25,842 nt of DNA. Origin: Clostridiales bacterium (GTDB taxonomy: Bacteria; Bacillota; Clostridia; Oscillospirales; Oscillospiraceae). Position 1 is the first letter of the stretch; the number at the start of each line of letters is the position of its first letter. The position numbers and the translations under genes were made by a program. The stretch spans positions 1-25,842 of the forward strand of contig DPHR01000056.1 of NCBI GenBank assembly GCA_003522945.1, in the 5' to 3' direction. This document shows, one piece after another, positions 7,743-16,130 of this stretch. The notes below the pieces were generated by a model, which saw only the letters and a program-made list of their open reading frames with translations, did no database searches and was not told where the DNA came from.

Positions 7743-8548
7743 ATCGTTGCGACCTCCTCTTCGTCCGAGAAGCGGTTCATGACTGCGATGCATACGAGCA
7801 CCATCACCATCAGCACGAGCGAGAGCGCCGCGCCGAGGTTCGGGTTGTAGGCGGCCTTGAATTGGCTTTCGATGACGTCGCCGATGAGCGTCGTACCGGC
7901 GGAGCCCATTTTCTGCGAAATGTAGAACGTGGACACGGCGGGAACGAACACCATCGTGAAGCCGGAGATGATCCCCGGCACGCTCAGCGGGAGCGTCACC
8001 TGTCCGAACACCTGCGCCGGGGTGCAGCCGAGATCCTCGGCGGCCTCGGTAAGGCGCGAATCGAGCTTTACAAGTACCGTATAGAGCGGCATGATCATGT
8101 ACGGCAGATAGTTATACACCATGCCGAGCACGACAGCGCCGTCCGTGCGGATGAGCGGCAGCGGCTGAAGGCCAAGGCTTGTGACGACGCCGTTGATGAT
8201 GCCGGTATCGTCGAGCAGCGCCACCCACGCGAGCGTGCGCAGCAGGAAGCTCATGCACATCGGCAGCATGACGAGCATATAGAGAAAACGCTGCCGCTCC
8301 GGCGCGGCGGACGCCAGACAGTACGCCACCGGATAGCCGATCACAAGGCAGATGAGCGACGAGAGGATCGCCAGCCAGATGCTCTTGAGAAAAATGGGGA
8401 GATACGTCCCCATGCGGGAAATGTTATCAAACGTAAATGCGCCGGTGATGGAATCGGTAAACGAAAACCAGATCACGATCCCGAGCGGGACGACCGTGAA
8501 GATCGCCATCCACACGAGATACGGCGCCGCGAGCGCTTTATTCTTCAT
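7739..8548 (-). CDS. potB: Spermidine/putrescine ABC transporter permease PotB
   Basis: This 269-residue membrane subunit has about six membrane helices (YLVWMAIFTVVPLGIVIWFSF first) and the EAA loop EAAEDLGCTPAQVFGQV near residue 180. The start at 8548 lies inside the last codons of potA (11-base overlap) and is preceded by GGGAGGA within the potA coding sequence; an upstream extension of the frame is Arg-rich and reads the potA acidic tail out of frame, so it is rejected. The C-terminus DEEEVATI overlaps the potC ribosome binding site. Confidence 0.94.
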   Translation of the reverse strand: MKNKALAAPYLVWMAIFTVVPLGIVIWFSFTDSITGAFTFDNISRMGTYLPIFLKSIWLAILSSLICLVIGYPVAYCLASAAPERQRFLYMLVMLPMCMSFLLRTLAWVALLDDTGIINGVVTSLGLQPLPLIRTDGAVVLGMVYNYLPYMIMPLYTVLVKLDSRLTEAAEDLGCTPAQVFGQVTLPLSVPGIISGFTMVFVPAVSTFYISQKMGSAGTTLIGDVIESQFKAAYNPNLGAALSLVLMVMVLVCIAVMNRFSDEEEVATI

Positions 8549-9704
8549 CGGCGGATTCCTCCCGGCTCTCCGAGGATTCCTCCTCCGCCTCCGGATCGTA
8601 TTCCGCGTCGGACAGTTCGTCATATTCCTCCGAGAAGGAACTGTAGTCGCCGTAGAGTCCGGAATACTTGCTCTTGTGCATGATGTGGAAGCCGTCCGGC
8701 ACAATGCGGATGCCGATGCGCTGCCCGACTTCCGGGCTGTCGGTCGTCTGGATGAGCCACTTGAAGCCCTTGAAGTCTACAATGACATCGTACTGCATGC
8801 CCTTGAAGGTGATGCTCGTCACGGTGCCGGTCAGCATACCGTCCTTCACGGGGACGATATCGATATCCTCCGGGCGGACGACAACGTCCACCGGCTCGTC
8901 CTTTGCAAAGCCCTTGTCCATGCACTGGAAGCGGCGGCCGAACGTTTCGACCACATAGTCCTCACGCATGATGCCATCGAGAATGTTGCTCTCGCCGATG
9001 AAGTCCGCCACGAAGGCGTTCTTCGGTTCATTATATATATCCTCCGGCGTGCCGATCTGCTGGATGATGCCCTCGTTCATGACGACAACGGTGTCAGACA
9101 TGGCGAGCGCCTCTTCCTGATCGTGGGTCACGTAGATGAAGGTGATCTCCATCTGCTGCTGGATGCGCTTGAGCTCCTGCTGCATGTCCTTGCGCAGACG
9201 CAGATCGAGCGCGCCGAGCGGCTCGTCAAGCAGCAGCACCTTCGGCCGGTTCACCAGAGCGCGGGCGATCGCCACGCGCTGCTGCTGGCCGCCGGAGAGT
9301 GATGTCACCTTGCGGTTTTCAAAGCCCTTGAGCGACACGACCTCGAGCATTTCCGTAACGCGCTCGTCGATCTCGTCCTCCGGGACCTTATGGTTCCGCA
9401 GACCGAAAGCGATGTTGTCGTACACGTCCAGATGCGGGAACAGCGCGTATTTCTGGAATACGGTGTTCACCTGCCGTTTGTACGGAGGAATGTCGTTGAT
9501 CCTTACGCCGTCAAACAAAACGTCCCCCGAGGTAGGCTTAAGAAACCCGCCGATAATTCTCAGCGTGGTCGTCTTGCCGCATCCCGAGGGTCCTAACAGT
9601 GTAAGAAACTCTTTGTTGTTGATGTACAGGTTGATGGAATCCAGAACGGTCTCACCGTCGAAGGCCATGGTGCAATCGACCAGGCGGATGAGTTCTTTGG
9701 CCAT
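8538..9704 (-). CDS. potA: Spermidine/putrescine ABC transporter ATP-binding protein PotA
   Basis: This 388-residue ATPase powers polyamine uptake. Walker A GPSGCGKT is at 38-45, the Q-loop Gln at 84 (VFQKYALFPH), signature LSGGQQQR at 136-143, Walker B VLLLDE at 156-161 with Glu161, and the switch His at 194 (VTHDQEEA). A TOBE-type regulatory domain follows (VVRPEDIDIVP, TGTVTSITFKGMQYDV). The last 45 residues are strikingly acidic and disordered (EEYDELSDAEYDPEAEEE onward), an extension beyond usual PotA length. It is the first gene of the operon, with AGGGGGAGG before the ATG and a consensus promoter upstream. Confidence 0.95.
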   Translation of the reverse strand: MAKELIRLVDCTMAFDGETVLDSINLYINNKEFLTLLGPSGCGKTTTLRIIGGFLKPTSGDVLFDGVRINDIPPYKRQVNTVFQKYALFPHLDVYDNIAFGLRNHKVPEDEIDERVTEMLEVVSLKGFENRKVTSLSGGQQQRVAIARALVNRPKVLLLDEPLGALDLRLRKDMQQELKRIQQQMEITFIYVTHDQEEALAMSDTVVVMNEGIIQQIGTPEDIYNEPKNAFVADFIGESNILDGIMREDYVVETFGRRFQCMDKGFAKDEPVDVVVRPEDIDIVPVKDGMLTGTVTSITFKGMQYDVIVDFKGFKWLIQTTDSPEVGQRIGIRIVPDGFHIMHKSKYSGLYGDYSSFSEEYDELSDAEYDPEAEEESSESREESADEE

Positions 9705-9752
9705 TATCCTCCCCCTCTTTTCCCGATTTTTCGCGCTTTGCGCGTTAGGCCA

Positions 9753-9781
9753 ATCATATAGATTTCAAGGGGGTTTGTCAA
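9753..9781 (-). promoter_or_regulatory. Sigma-A promoter of potABCD
   Basis: On the minus strand TTGACA (9776-9781), 17 bases, TATGAT (9753-9758). The start site would be near 9746, giving a leader of about 42 nt. The leader begins with a small CGCGC-TTT-GCGCG inverted repeat (9732-9744) whose role is unknown. Confidence 0.85.
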
Positions 9782-9830
9782 TGCAATTTTCCTTTTCAAA
9801 TCAAATTATTTTTTGCGCGGCGCGTGATGC

Positions 9831-9871
9831 AAAAAACTGCCGAAAACGAGCGGCGTTTCCGGCAGTTTTTT
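9831..9871. terminator. Terminator after the second pseudouridine synthase gene
   Basis: Arms 9836-9848 and 9854-9866 pair over 13 positions with one mismatch and a 5-base loop; both sides carry runs of six A/T, so it can act in both directions. It directly abuts the stop codon at 9871 and lies upstream of the pot promoter. Confidence 0.85.
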
Positions 9872-10851
9872 CACGTTTTCATGCGTTCCGCGAACGCTGG
9901 GAAGTACTTTTCCACGAACTCCGGCGTTTTGGTTCGGAAGCTCTTTCCGTTGAGATATTCGAGCGCCCCGGCGGGGGTGTCAAAGACGAACCGCAGCCGC
10001 CACGAGCAGAGCGCCTGCCCCTTTTCGCCGTAGGCGCGGTTGTCCCTTTCGCGGCCGTATTTCCCGTCGCCAAGCAGAGGACACCCGGCATGGCGGAACT
10101 GCGCGCGGATCTGGTGCGTGCGCCCGGTGATAAGGCGGCACTCCACAAGCGTGAGACGCCCGTCGGATGCGATCGTTTTATACTCCGTCACGGCGGTCTT
10201 CGCCCCGGTGCGGGGCGCATCGTAGACATAGACCTGGTTATTCTTCGCGTCCTTGAAGAGATACCCCTCGAGCCGTCCGGCGGCGGGGCGCGGCGTGCCG
10301 ACAACGGCGGCGAGATAGATCTTCTCGATCTCGCGGTTTTTGACCTTTTCATCCATGATGCGCAGCGCCTCGGCGTTTTTCGCCGCGATCACGATGCCGC
10401 CGGTATTGCGGTCGATGCGGTTGCAGAGCGCGGGCGCAAAGCTGTTCTCCCGCGCCGGGTCCCACTCGCCCTTCGCGCGGAGATACGCCTGGATATTGGC
10501 GATGAGCGTATTCCAGCTCCACTCCCCCGCGCTGTGGCAGAGGACGCCCGGCTTTTTGTCCACGAGCAGGATGTTTTCGTCCTCGTAGACGATATCGAGC
10601 CGGGGGGCCGTGATCTTGCGCCAGGCATTTTCCTCCCGCGGCGCTTCAAAAAACTCGTCCGGGAGATAGACGCGCACCGTGTCGCCCTCGGCGAGGCGCG
10701 TCTCGCCCTTTGCCGGGCGGCCGTTGATCTTTATATCCTTTTTCCGCAGCGTCTTTTGCAGCAGCGATTCCGGGATAAGCGGCGCCGCCTTGCTCACGAA
10801 CCGGTCGAGCCGCTGCCCGGCGTCGTTCCGGCCGATGATAAATTCCTTCAT
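9871..10851 (-). CDS. S4-domain RluA-family pseudouridine synthase
   Basis: This 326-residue enzyme has an N-terminal S4 RNA-binding domain (about 12-75, RLDRFVSKAAPLIPESLLQKTLRKK) and a pseudouridine synthase domain. The catalytic motif is NRIDRNTGG (144-152, Asp147), where HRLDxxTSG is the usual form; the Asn/Gly version keeps the Asp and Arg. The distal motif LITGRTHQIRAQFRHAGCPLLGD is also present. It probably modifies 23S rRNA (RluC/RluD type) but the site is not assignable. The ATG at 10851 overlaps the MATE stop by four bases and has GGAGGGG before it. The frame continues upstream as a shadow of the MATE gene. Confidence 0.9.
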   Translation of the reverse strand: MKEFIIGRNDAGQRLDRFVSKAAPLIPESLLQKTLRKKDIKINGRPAKGETRLAEGDTVRVYLPDEFFEAPREENAWRKITAPRLDIVYEDENILLVDKKPGVLCHSAGEWSWNTLIANIQAYLRAKGEWDPARENSFAPALCNRIDRNTGGIVIAAKNAEALRIMDEKVKNREIEKIYLAAVVGTPRPAAGRLEGYLFKDAKNNQVYVYDAPRTGAKTAVTEYKTIASDGRLTLVECRLITGRTHQIRAQFRHAGCPLLGDGKYGRERDNRAYGEKGQALCSWRLRFVFDTPAGALEYLNGKSFRTKTPEFVEKYFPAFAERMKT

Positions 10852-12230
10852 TGCCCCTCCGCGAGCGTCAGCTCCCGGTCCATATTTCGCAGCGCGCGGC
10901 GCAGGAAAAACGCCGTTGCGCACGCCGATACGACCTCCGCGATCGGGAAGCACCACCATACATTGCCGACGTTCCCTGTCAGCGACAGAAGATACGCCGC
11001 CGGGATGAGCGCCACGACCTGACGCAGCACCGACGTGAAGAACGAATAGAGGCTCTTTCCGAGCGCCTGACAGACCGACCCGCCCACGATGCAGAACGCC
11101 GCGATCGGGAAATGGATGGCGATCTTGCGCAGCGCGGGAATGCCGATGGCAAGCATGTGCTCCGACGGCGAGAACGCCTGCAGCAGCACGCCGGGGATCG
11201 CTTCAAAGAGCAGCAGGCCGACAGCAAGGATGCACACGGCATACAGCACGCCGTAGCGGATCGTCTGGTAAATGCGTTCTTTTTTCCGCGCGCCGTAGTT
11301 ATAGCCGACGATGGGGACAATGCCGTTATTCAGTCCGAACACCGGCATGAAGAAGAAGCTCTGCAGCTTGAAGTATGCGCCGTACAACGCGACCGCCGTG
11401 GACGTGAACGCCATGAGGATGCGGTTCATGAGATAGTTCGTAAGGGAACCGATACCGACCATGAGGATGGACGGAAAGCCGATGCGATAGATGTCGAGGA
11501 TGATGCGCCCGTCCGGGCGGCAGTCGGAAAGACGGATATTGACTTCTTTATTATGTTTGTGGTGAAACAGAAAGCCCGCCAGCGCGCCGAATGCCTGGCC
11601 GATGACCGTGGCGATGGCGGCGCCGGTGGTGCCCATCGCGGGCAGGCCGCACCAGCCGTAGATAAAGAACGGGTCAAGAATAATGTTTGCCACCGCGCCG
11701 ATTATCTGCGCCCACATGGAGAGCTTCGTCTGGCCCGTGGACTGCAGAAGACGCTCAAAGTTGATCTCAAAATACACGAATACCGAGCCGATCGTAACGA
11801 TGCGCAGATACGAATCTCCGTAGCTGCGGATGGACTCGATATCCGTCTGCGAGTGGATGAAGGCGTCGGCAAAGAAAATACCGAAGATCGCCATAATAAT
11901 CCAGCAGCACACGCAGAGGAACAGGCTGTTTCCCGCCACGCGGTTGGCGAGCTTGTTGTCCCGGCTGCCGAGAGCGCGGGAGAGCATCGTCGAAACGCCG
12001 ACGCCCGTGCCGGTGGCAAGACCGATGAGAATGTTCTGCGCCGGGAACGCGAGTGAGAGCGCCGAAAGGCAGTCCTCCGACACCTTCGCCACATATACGC
12101 TGTCCACAATATTATAGAGAGCCTGCACCAGCATCGAGAGCATCATGGGCACTGCCATTGACAGCAGCAGCTTTCCCTCCGGCATTTCGCCCATGCGTCG
12201 GGACCGGGCCAGGCTGTTTGTTTCCTCCAT
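10848..12230 (-). CDS. MATE family multidrug/sodium antiporter
   Basis: This 460-residue protein has twelve predicted membrane segments. It begins LLLSMAVPMMLSMLVQALYNIVDSVYVAKV, the typical MatE repeat opening, and the second half has the matching IGFPSILMVGIGSLTNYLMNRI. GTGVGVSTMLSRALGS and NFERLLQSTGQT are MepA/NorM-like signatures. Members export cationic drugs or metabolites using a sodium or proton gradient; the substrate here is unknown. GAGG lies 10 bases before the ATG. It is followed by, and overlaps with, a pseudouridine synthase gene, so they form an operon. Confidence 0.92.
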   Translation of the reverse strand: MEETNSLARSRRMGEMPEGKLLLSMAVPMMLSMLVQALYNIVDSVYVAKVSEDCLSALSLAFPAQNILIGLATGTGVGVSTMLSRALGSRDNKLANRVAGNSLFLCVCCWIIMAIFGIFFADAFIHSQTDIESIRSYGDSYLRIVTIGSVFVYFEINFERLLQSTGQTKLSMWAQIIGAVANIILDPFFIYGWCGLPAMGTTGAAIATVIGQAFGALAGFLFHHKHNKEVNIRLSDCRPDGRIILDIYRIGFPSILMVGIGSLTNYLMNRILMAFTSTAVALYGAYFKLQSFFFMPVFGLNNGIVPIVGYNYGARKKERIYQTIRYGVLYAVCILAVGLLLFEAIPGVLLQAFSPSEHMLAIGIPALRKIAIHFPIAAFCIVGGSVCQALGKSLYSFFTSVLRQVVALIPAAYLLSLTGNVGNVWWCFPIAEVVSACATAFFLRRALRNMDRELTLAEGQ

Positions 12231-12272
12231 AGATCCGTTTCCTCGCTTTTTTCTTGATTATCGTGAATGAGT

Positions 12273-12301
12273 ATTATATCAAAGGCCGCTATGATGGGCA
12301 A
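12273..12301 (-). promoter_or_regulatory. Promoter of the MATE gene
   Basis: On the minus strand TTGCCC (12296-12301), 17 bases, TATAAT (12273-12278), 43 bases upstream of the MATE start codon. Confidence 0.6.
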
Positions 12302-12351
12302 GGCTTTTTTCTTTTTTTCGTCATTTTCCTCTGGTTTTTTCCGAGAAGGTG

Positions 12352-12420
12352 TGGTACAATATCTTGTGGTCTTGCACAGACCGCTCAACTACGGAAAAAG
12401 AAGCGGTCTGTTGATTTTTC
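12352..12420 (+). promoter_or_regulatory. Extended -10 promoter followed by a terminator-like hairpin
   Basis: TGG-TACAAT (12352-12360) is an extended -10. About 10 bases after its predicted start comes a 9-bp stem CAGACCGCT/AGCGGTCTG (12377-12385 and 12402-12410) and then TTGATTTTT. It could give a roughly 55-nt RNA or an attenuator that insulates the stronger yceD promoter directly downstream. Confidence 0.4.
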
Positions 12421-12422
12421 TG

Positions 12423-12451
12423 TTGACAATACAGAAATGCTCATATATAAT
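12423..12451 (+). promoter_or_regulatory. Consensus promoter of yceD-rpmF
   Basis: TTGACA (12423-12428), 17 bases, TATAAT (12446-12451): both boxes are exact consensus with ideal spacing, as expected for a ribosomal protein operon. The start codon of yceD is 41 bases downstream. Confidence 0.9.
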
Positions 12452-12491
12452 AGCAAGGCTTGTGAGATGCTGACAGAGGATTGGAATCAAC

Positions 12492-12986
12492 ATGAATCTC
12501 CACGAACTTCTCCTGAATCCCGGCTCACGGCTGCCCTTCCGGTGTGAGCTTTCCACTGACCGGCTGGATTTTCCCGCCGTTCTCTCCTACACCGCCGCCC
12601 CCGTGGGCGAGGGCTTCATCGTGAACAACGCCGGCGCTCTGACGCTGCGGGGCACGCTCTCCGCTGCGATGCGCTGCGTATGCGACCGGTGCGCCGCCGA
12701 GTTTGACCGGGAAGTGAGCTATCCGCTCGATGTCCCGCTCGCCTCCGAACTGCAGGACGGGGAAAACCCCGATTATTTTCTGCTGGAGGGTGACGAGCTC
12801 GATCTGGAAGAGCTGCTGGAGACCGTGTTCATCCTGAACATGGACACCCGGTTTCTTTGCCGGGCCGACTGCAAGGGGCTCTGCTCCCGCTGCGGCAAGA
12901 ATCTCAACGAAGGCCCCTGCGATTGCAGGACAGAATCGGATCCAAGACTGGCTGTTTTGGAACAGCTGTTGGACGATAAACCATGA
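12492..12986 (+). CDS. yceD: YceD family (DUF177) zinc-binding protein
   Basis: This 164-residue protein belongs to the YceD/DUF177 family that is almost always encoded next to rpmF and is linked to 23S rRNA or ribosome assembly. The cysteine pattern is clear: CVCDRC near residues 62-67 and a second cluster CRADCKGLCSRCG with a final CDC near 135-155. An acidic segment (EGDELDLEELLE) lies between them. Start ATG at 12492 with GAGGA 11 bases upstream. rpmF follows after 43 bases on the same transcript. Confidence 0.9.
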   Translation: MNLHELLLNPGSRLPFRCELSTDRLDFPAVLSYTAAPVGEGFIVNNAGALTLRGTLSAAMRCVCDRCAAEFDREVSYPLDVPLASELQDGENPDYFLLEGDELDLEELLETVFILNMDTRFLCRADCKGLCSRCGKNLNEGPCDCRTESDPRLAVLEQLLDDKP

Positions 12987-13029
12987 TTATGCGCTGTTCA
13001 AAGCAGCCAAAGTACGAGGAGGTGTCACC

Positions 13030-13221
13030 ATGGCAGTCCCCAAGAGTAAAGCAAGCCGTACCAGACGCGACAAGAGACGCGGCAGCAACTGGAAGCTCAC
13101 CGCTCCCGCTCTGGTCAAGTGCCCCCAGTGCGGCGCTTTCAAGCTCCCCCACCGGGCCTGCAAGGCCTGCGGCTCTTACGATGGCCGTCAGGTTCTCAAG
13201 GTAGACGAGGAGAAAAAGTAA
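13030..13221 (+). CDS. rpmF: 50S ribosomal protein L32
   Basis: This 63-residue basic protein of the large ribosomal subunit starts MAVPKSKASRTRRDKRR and has the zinc-ribbon cysteines at 31, 34, 44 and 47 (CPQC, CKAC). This is the zinc-binding C+ form. GAGGAGGTG lies 6 bases before the ATG. A terminator follows 8 bases after the stop. Confidence 0.97.
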   Translation: MAVPKSKASRTRRDKRRGSNWKLTAPALVKCPQCGAFKLPHRACKACGSYDGRQVLKVDEEKK

Positions 13222-13229
13222 CCGAGCTT

Positions 13230-13260
13230 AAGAAGAGGAGGCTTTGCCCCCTCTTCTTTT
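13230..13260 (+). terminator. Terminator after rpmF
   Basis: Arms 13230-13241 and 13247-13258 pair over 12 positions with one mismatch, loop CTTTG, followed by TTTT. Confidence 0.8.
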
Positions 13261-13276
13261 GCTATGAGGAGTTTGT

Positions 13277-14563
13277 ATGTTCAACACGATCTCGTCCGTA
13301 GACCCCGGCTCCCGGCTCGGGGGCAGGGTGCTCCCCGGCGACGAATTGCGTTATATCAACCGGCACGAGATCCACGATGTGCTCGATTATAAATACTGGG
13401 CGTATGACCGCTCGCTCACACTGGAATTCCGGGACGCCGGCACGATCCGCCTCCGCAAAAAAGAGGGCGAGGATCTCGGTCTGAACTTTGAAACGTACCT
13501 GATGGACAAGCCGACGGGCTGCTCCAACCGGTGCATATTCTGCTTCATTGACCAACTGCCGCGCGGACTGCGCAAAACGCTCTATTTTAAAGATGACGAC
13601 GCGCGTCTTTCGTTCCTCACAGGGAATTATATCACGTGTACGAATCTCTCCGAGCGTGAATTGCAGCGCATCTGCGATCTGAAGGTGAGCCCGCTGAACA
13701 TTTCCGTGCATGCGACCGATCCGGAGCTGCGCGCAAAGCTCATCGGCAACCCGCGCGGCAAAGAGATCATGGACATTCTCCGCCGCTTCGCCGCGGCGGG
13801 CATATTCATGGAATGCCAGATCGTCGCCGTGCCCGGCTGGAACGACGGCGCGGCGCTGCAGCGCTCGCTGGAGGATCTTGCGGGGCTTTACCCGCATGTG
13901 AGCAGCGTTTCCATCGTGCCGGTAGGTCTCACCTGCCACCGCGAAAAGCTCACCCCCCTCTCCCCCTATACGCCCGAGCAGGCGCGCGCGACGATCACGC
14001 AGGTGGAGTCGTTCGCGGCGGAGTGCTTTGAAAAATACGGCAGTCACATTTTCTACTGCAGCGACGAAATGTATCTGCGCGCCGGTCTTCCTCTGCCGGA
14101 GGACGAATATTACGAAGACTATGCCCAGCTTGAAAACGGCGTAGGTATGCTGCGTCTGCTCGAAACGGAATTTGACCTTGCCCTCTCGCTGGAGGACGAG
14201 GCCGACCGGAAGGAAACGCCGCGCTTCTCCATTGCGACCGGCAAGGCCGCCGAGCCGTATCTGCGCGCGCTTCTGGAAAAGGCCGGAGCAAACGGCACGG
14301 TCTACGGCATTCCGAACGACTTCTTCGGCCACACGATCGAGGTCGCCGGGCTGCTCACCGGGCGGGACATCATCCGCCATCTCCGGGATAAGGACATCGG
14401 CGAGCGGGTATACATTCCCAAAACCATGCTGCGCCACGGCGAGGGCGTATTTCTTGACGATCTTACGCCCGAGGACGTATCGCGCGAGCTCGGCGTGCCG
14501 GTCATCCCGCTCGAGGTGGACGGCGCGGAGCTGCTCGCCGCGATGCGCTTTGAAGAACTTTAA
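13277..14563 (+). CDS. DUF512 family radical-SAM-like protein
   Basis: This 428-residue protein has an N-terminal PDZ-like region (PGSRLGGRVLPGDELRYINR, about 9-30) and a CxxxCxxC cluster at Cys82, 86 and 89 (CSNRCIFCFIDQLPRGLR), the [4Fe-4S] binding signature of radical SAM proteins. The C-terminal DUF512 domain includes PNDFFGHTIEVAGLLTGRDI and ends with VIPLEVDGAELL. The family is conserved in Clostridia next to der, as here (27-base gap), and its function is unknown; association with ribosome assembly or a modification reaction is only context inference. Start ATG with GAGG 7 bases before. Confidence 0.9.
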   Translation: MFNTISSVDPGSRLGGRVLPGDELRYINRHEIHDVLDYKYWAYDRSLTLEFRDAGTIRLRKKEGEDLGLNFETYLMDKPTGCSNRCIFCFIDQLPRGLRKTLYFKDDDARLSFLTGNYITCTNLSERELQRICDLKVSPLNISVHATDPELRAKLIGNPRGKEIMDILRRFAAAGIFMECQIVAVPGWNDGAALQRSLEDLAGLYPHVSSVSIVPVGLTCHREKLTPLSPYTPEQARATITQVESFAAECFEKYGSHIFYCSDEMYLRAGLPLPEDEYYEDYAQLENGVGMLRLLETEFDLALSLEDEADRKETPRFSIATGKAAEPYLRALLEKAGANGTVYGIPNDFFGHTIEVAGLLTGRDIIRHLRDKDIGERVYIPKTMLRHGEGVFLDDLTPEDVSRELGVPVIPLEVDGAELLAAMRFEEL

Positions 14564-14590
14564 CACCCCCGAAAGGAGGATTTTCCTATT

Positions 14591-15925
14591 ATGGCTAAAC
14601 GACCCCTTGTTGCGATCGTCGGCCGCCCCAACGTGGGCAAATCCCTGCTTTTCAACCGCCTGTGCGGGAAGCGTCTCTCCATCGTGGAGGATACTCCCGG
14701 CGTGACGCGCGACCGTCTGTACGCCGAGTGCGAATGGGCGGGGCGTACCTTTGATATCGTCGATACCGGCGGCATCGAGCCGACGGCGGACAGCGAGATC
14801 CTGCTCTTCATGCGCGAGCAGGCGGAGATTGCCATCAACTCCGCGGACGTGATCGTGTTCGTGACCGAGATCGGCACCGGCGTCACCGCCGCCGATCAGG
14901 AGGTCGCCGCGATGCTCAAGCGCTCGCATAAGCCGGTCGTGCTGTGCGTGAACAAGATGGACTCCGTCGGTCAGGTCGACCCGGGCATTTATGAATTTTA
15001 CTCGCTCGGTCTCGGCGACCCGATCGCGCTCTCGGCCATCCACGGCCACGGCACGGACGAAATGCTCGACGCGTGCATCGAAAACTTCCCGCCCGAGGAA
15101 AAGGGCGAGGAAGAGGACGATCTCATCCGCGTTGCCGTCATCGGCAAGCCGAACGTCGGCAAGTCCTCGCTCGTCAATCTCGTGCTCGGTGAAAACCGCG
15201 TCATTGTCGCGGATATGGCCGGCACGACGCGCGACGCCGTGGACACACGCCTGGAGAACAAATACGGCAAGTATATCTTCATCGACACCGCCGGTATCCG
15301 CCGCAAGTCCAAGGTGGACGACCGCATCGAGAAGTTTTCCGTCATGCGCGCGCAGCTCGCCATTGAGCGCGCAGACGTGTGTCTCATCATGATCGACGCG
15401 CGCGAGGGCGTCACGGAGCAGGACACCAAGATCGCCGGCCTCGCCCACGAAGCAGGCAAGGCGAGCATCATCGTCGTGAACAAATGGGATCTCGTCGAAA
15501 AGGACACCCACACGATGGACAAGATGCGCAAGGACATTTATCGCGATCTCTCGTTTATGACGTATGCCCCCGTCCTCTTCATCTCCGCGCTCACCGGCCA
15601 GCGCACCGAGCGCATTTTTGAGCTTGTGAACTTTGTGAATGACCAGAGCTCCATGCGCATCACGACCGGCCTTCTCAACGACGTGCTCGCCGACGCGCAG
15701 GCGCGCGTACAGCCGCCGTCCGACAAGGGCCGCCGTCTGAAGATCTATTATATGACCCAGACCGGTACGAGACCGCCGCACTTCGTCATCTTCTGCAACA
15801 GCCGGGAGCTTTTCCACTTCTCCTATCAGCGGTATATCGAAAACCAGATCCGCTCGACGTTCGGACTGGAGGGCACGCCCATCCGCATCACCATCCGGCA
15901 GAAGGGCGACCGCGAGGATAACTGA
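14591..15925 (+). CDS. der: Ribosome-assembly GTPase Der (EngA)
   Basis: This 444-residue protein has the double GTPase architecture unique to Der: G1 motifs GRPNVGKS (11-18) and GKPNVGKS (185-192), G3 DTGG (58-61) and DTAG (232-235), G4 NKMD (121-124) and NKWD (297-300). A KH-like domain follows, with HFVIFCNSRELFHFSYQRYIENQIR near the end. It binds the 50S subunit and is essential in late assembly. The strong site AAAGGAGGA precedes the ATG by about 10 bases. The terminator after it contains the promoter box of the tRNA-Ser gene. Confidence 0.97.
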   Translation: MAKRPLVAIVGRPNVGKSLLFNRLCGKRLSIVEDTPGVTRDRLYAECEWAGRTFDIVDTGGIEPTADSEILLFMREQAEIAINSADVIVFVTEIGTGVTAADQEVAAMLKRSHKPVVLCVNKMDSVGQVDPGIYEFYSLGLGDPIALSAIHGHGTDEMLDACIENFPPEEKGEEEDDLIRVAVIGKPNVGKSSLVNLVLGENRVIVADMAGTTRDAVDTRLENKYGKYIFIDTAGIRRKSKVDDRIEKFSVMRAQLAIERADVCLIMIDAREGVTEQDTKIAGLAHEAGKASIIVVNKWDLVEKDTHTMDKMRKDIYRDLSFMTYAPVLFISALTGQRTERIFELVNFVNDQSSMRITTGLLNDVLADAQARVQPPSDKGRRLKIYYMTQTGTRPPHFVIFCNSRELFHFSYQRYIENQIRSTFGLEGTPIRITIRQKGDREDN

Positions 15926-15946
15926 AAATAATCCGAAAAAATCTTC

Positions 15947-15982
15947 GCGCGCGGCAAAGTCGCTCTTGACTTTGCCGCGCGC
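15947..15982 (+). terminator. Terminator hairpin after der
   Basis: A perfect 15-bp stem (15947-15961 with 15968-15982), loop GCTCTT, followed by ATTTG. The downstream arm and loop contain the -35 box of the next promoter. Confidence 0.75.
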
Positions 15983-15994
15983 ATTTGCTATAGT
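15966..15994 (+). promoter_or_regulatory. Promoter of tRNA-Ser, nested in the der terminator
   Basis: TTGACT (15966-15971), 17 bases, TATAGT (15989-15994). The predicted start near 16001 leaves a leader of about 33 bases before the mature tRNA. Confidence 0.8.
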
Positions 15995-16033
15995 AGACAA
16001 GCTGAATTGAATAGTTTTCAGTTTGACCGCTAT

Positions 16034-16126
16034 GGAGAAGTCGCGTAGCCCGGTCGAGCGCGCACGATTGGAAATCGTGTATACCCCATAAGGGTATCGA
16101 GGGTTCGAATCCCTCCTTCTCCGCCA
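16034..16126 (+). tRNA. tRNA-Ser(GGA)
   Basis: This type II tRNA has the acceptor stem GGAGAAG (16034-16040) paired with CTTCTCC (16116-16122), the discriminator G, and encoded CCA (16124-16126). The anticodon arm CACGA-TTGGAAA-TCGTG places anticodon GGA at 16070-16072. The long variable arm (ATACCC/GGGTAT) is the serine hallmark, and the T-loop TTCGAAT is present. It reads UCC and UCU codons. Its 3' 23 bases form the left attachment site of an integrated element; the tRNA stays intact. Confidence 0.97.
16104..16126 (+). repeat. attL, 23-bp direct repeat in the tRNA-Ser 3' end
   Basis: This 23-base block begins TTCGAATCCCTCC and ends CCGCCA; it covers the T-loop, acceptor strand and CCA. It is identical to 23589-23611. 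Confidence 0.95.
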
Positions 16127-16130
16127 ATGA

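Noticed and set aside
9136..11022. A 628-codon open frame on the plus strand
   Set aside because: It runs antisense to potA and the pseudouridine synthase, crosses their terminator and promoter, and has low-complexity Arg/Ser-rich sequence.
13262..16000. A 912-codon open frame on the minus strand
   Set aside because: It is the antisense shadow of the DUF512 and der genes, caused by high third-position GC; it has Arg/His-rich composition and no family motif.
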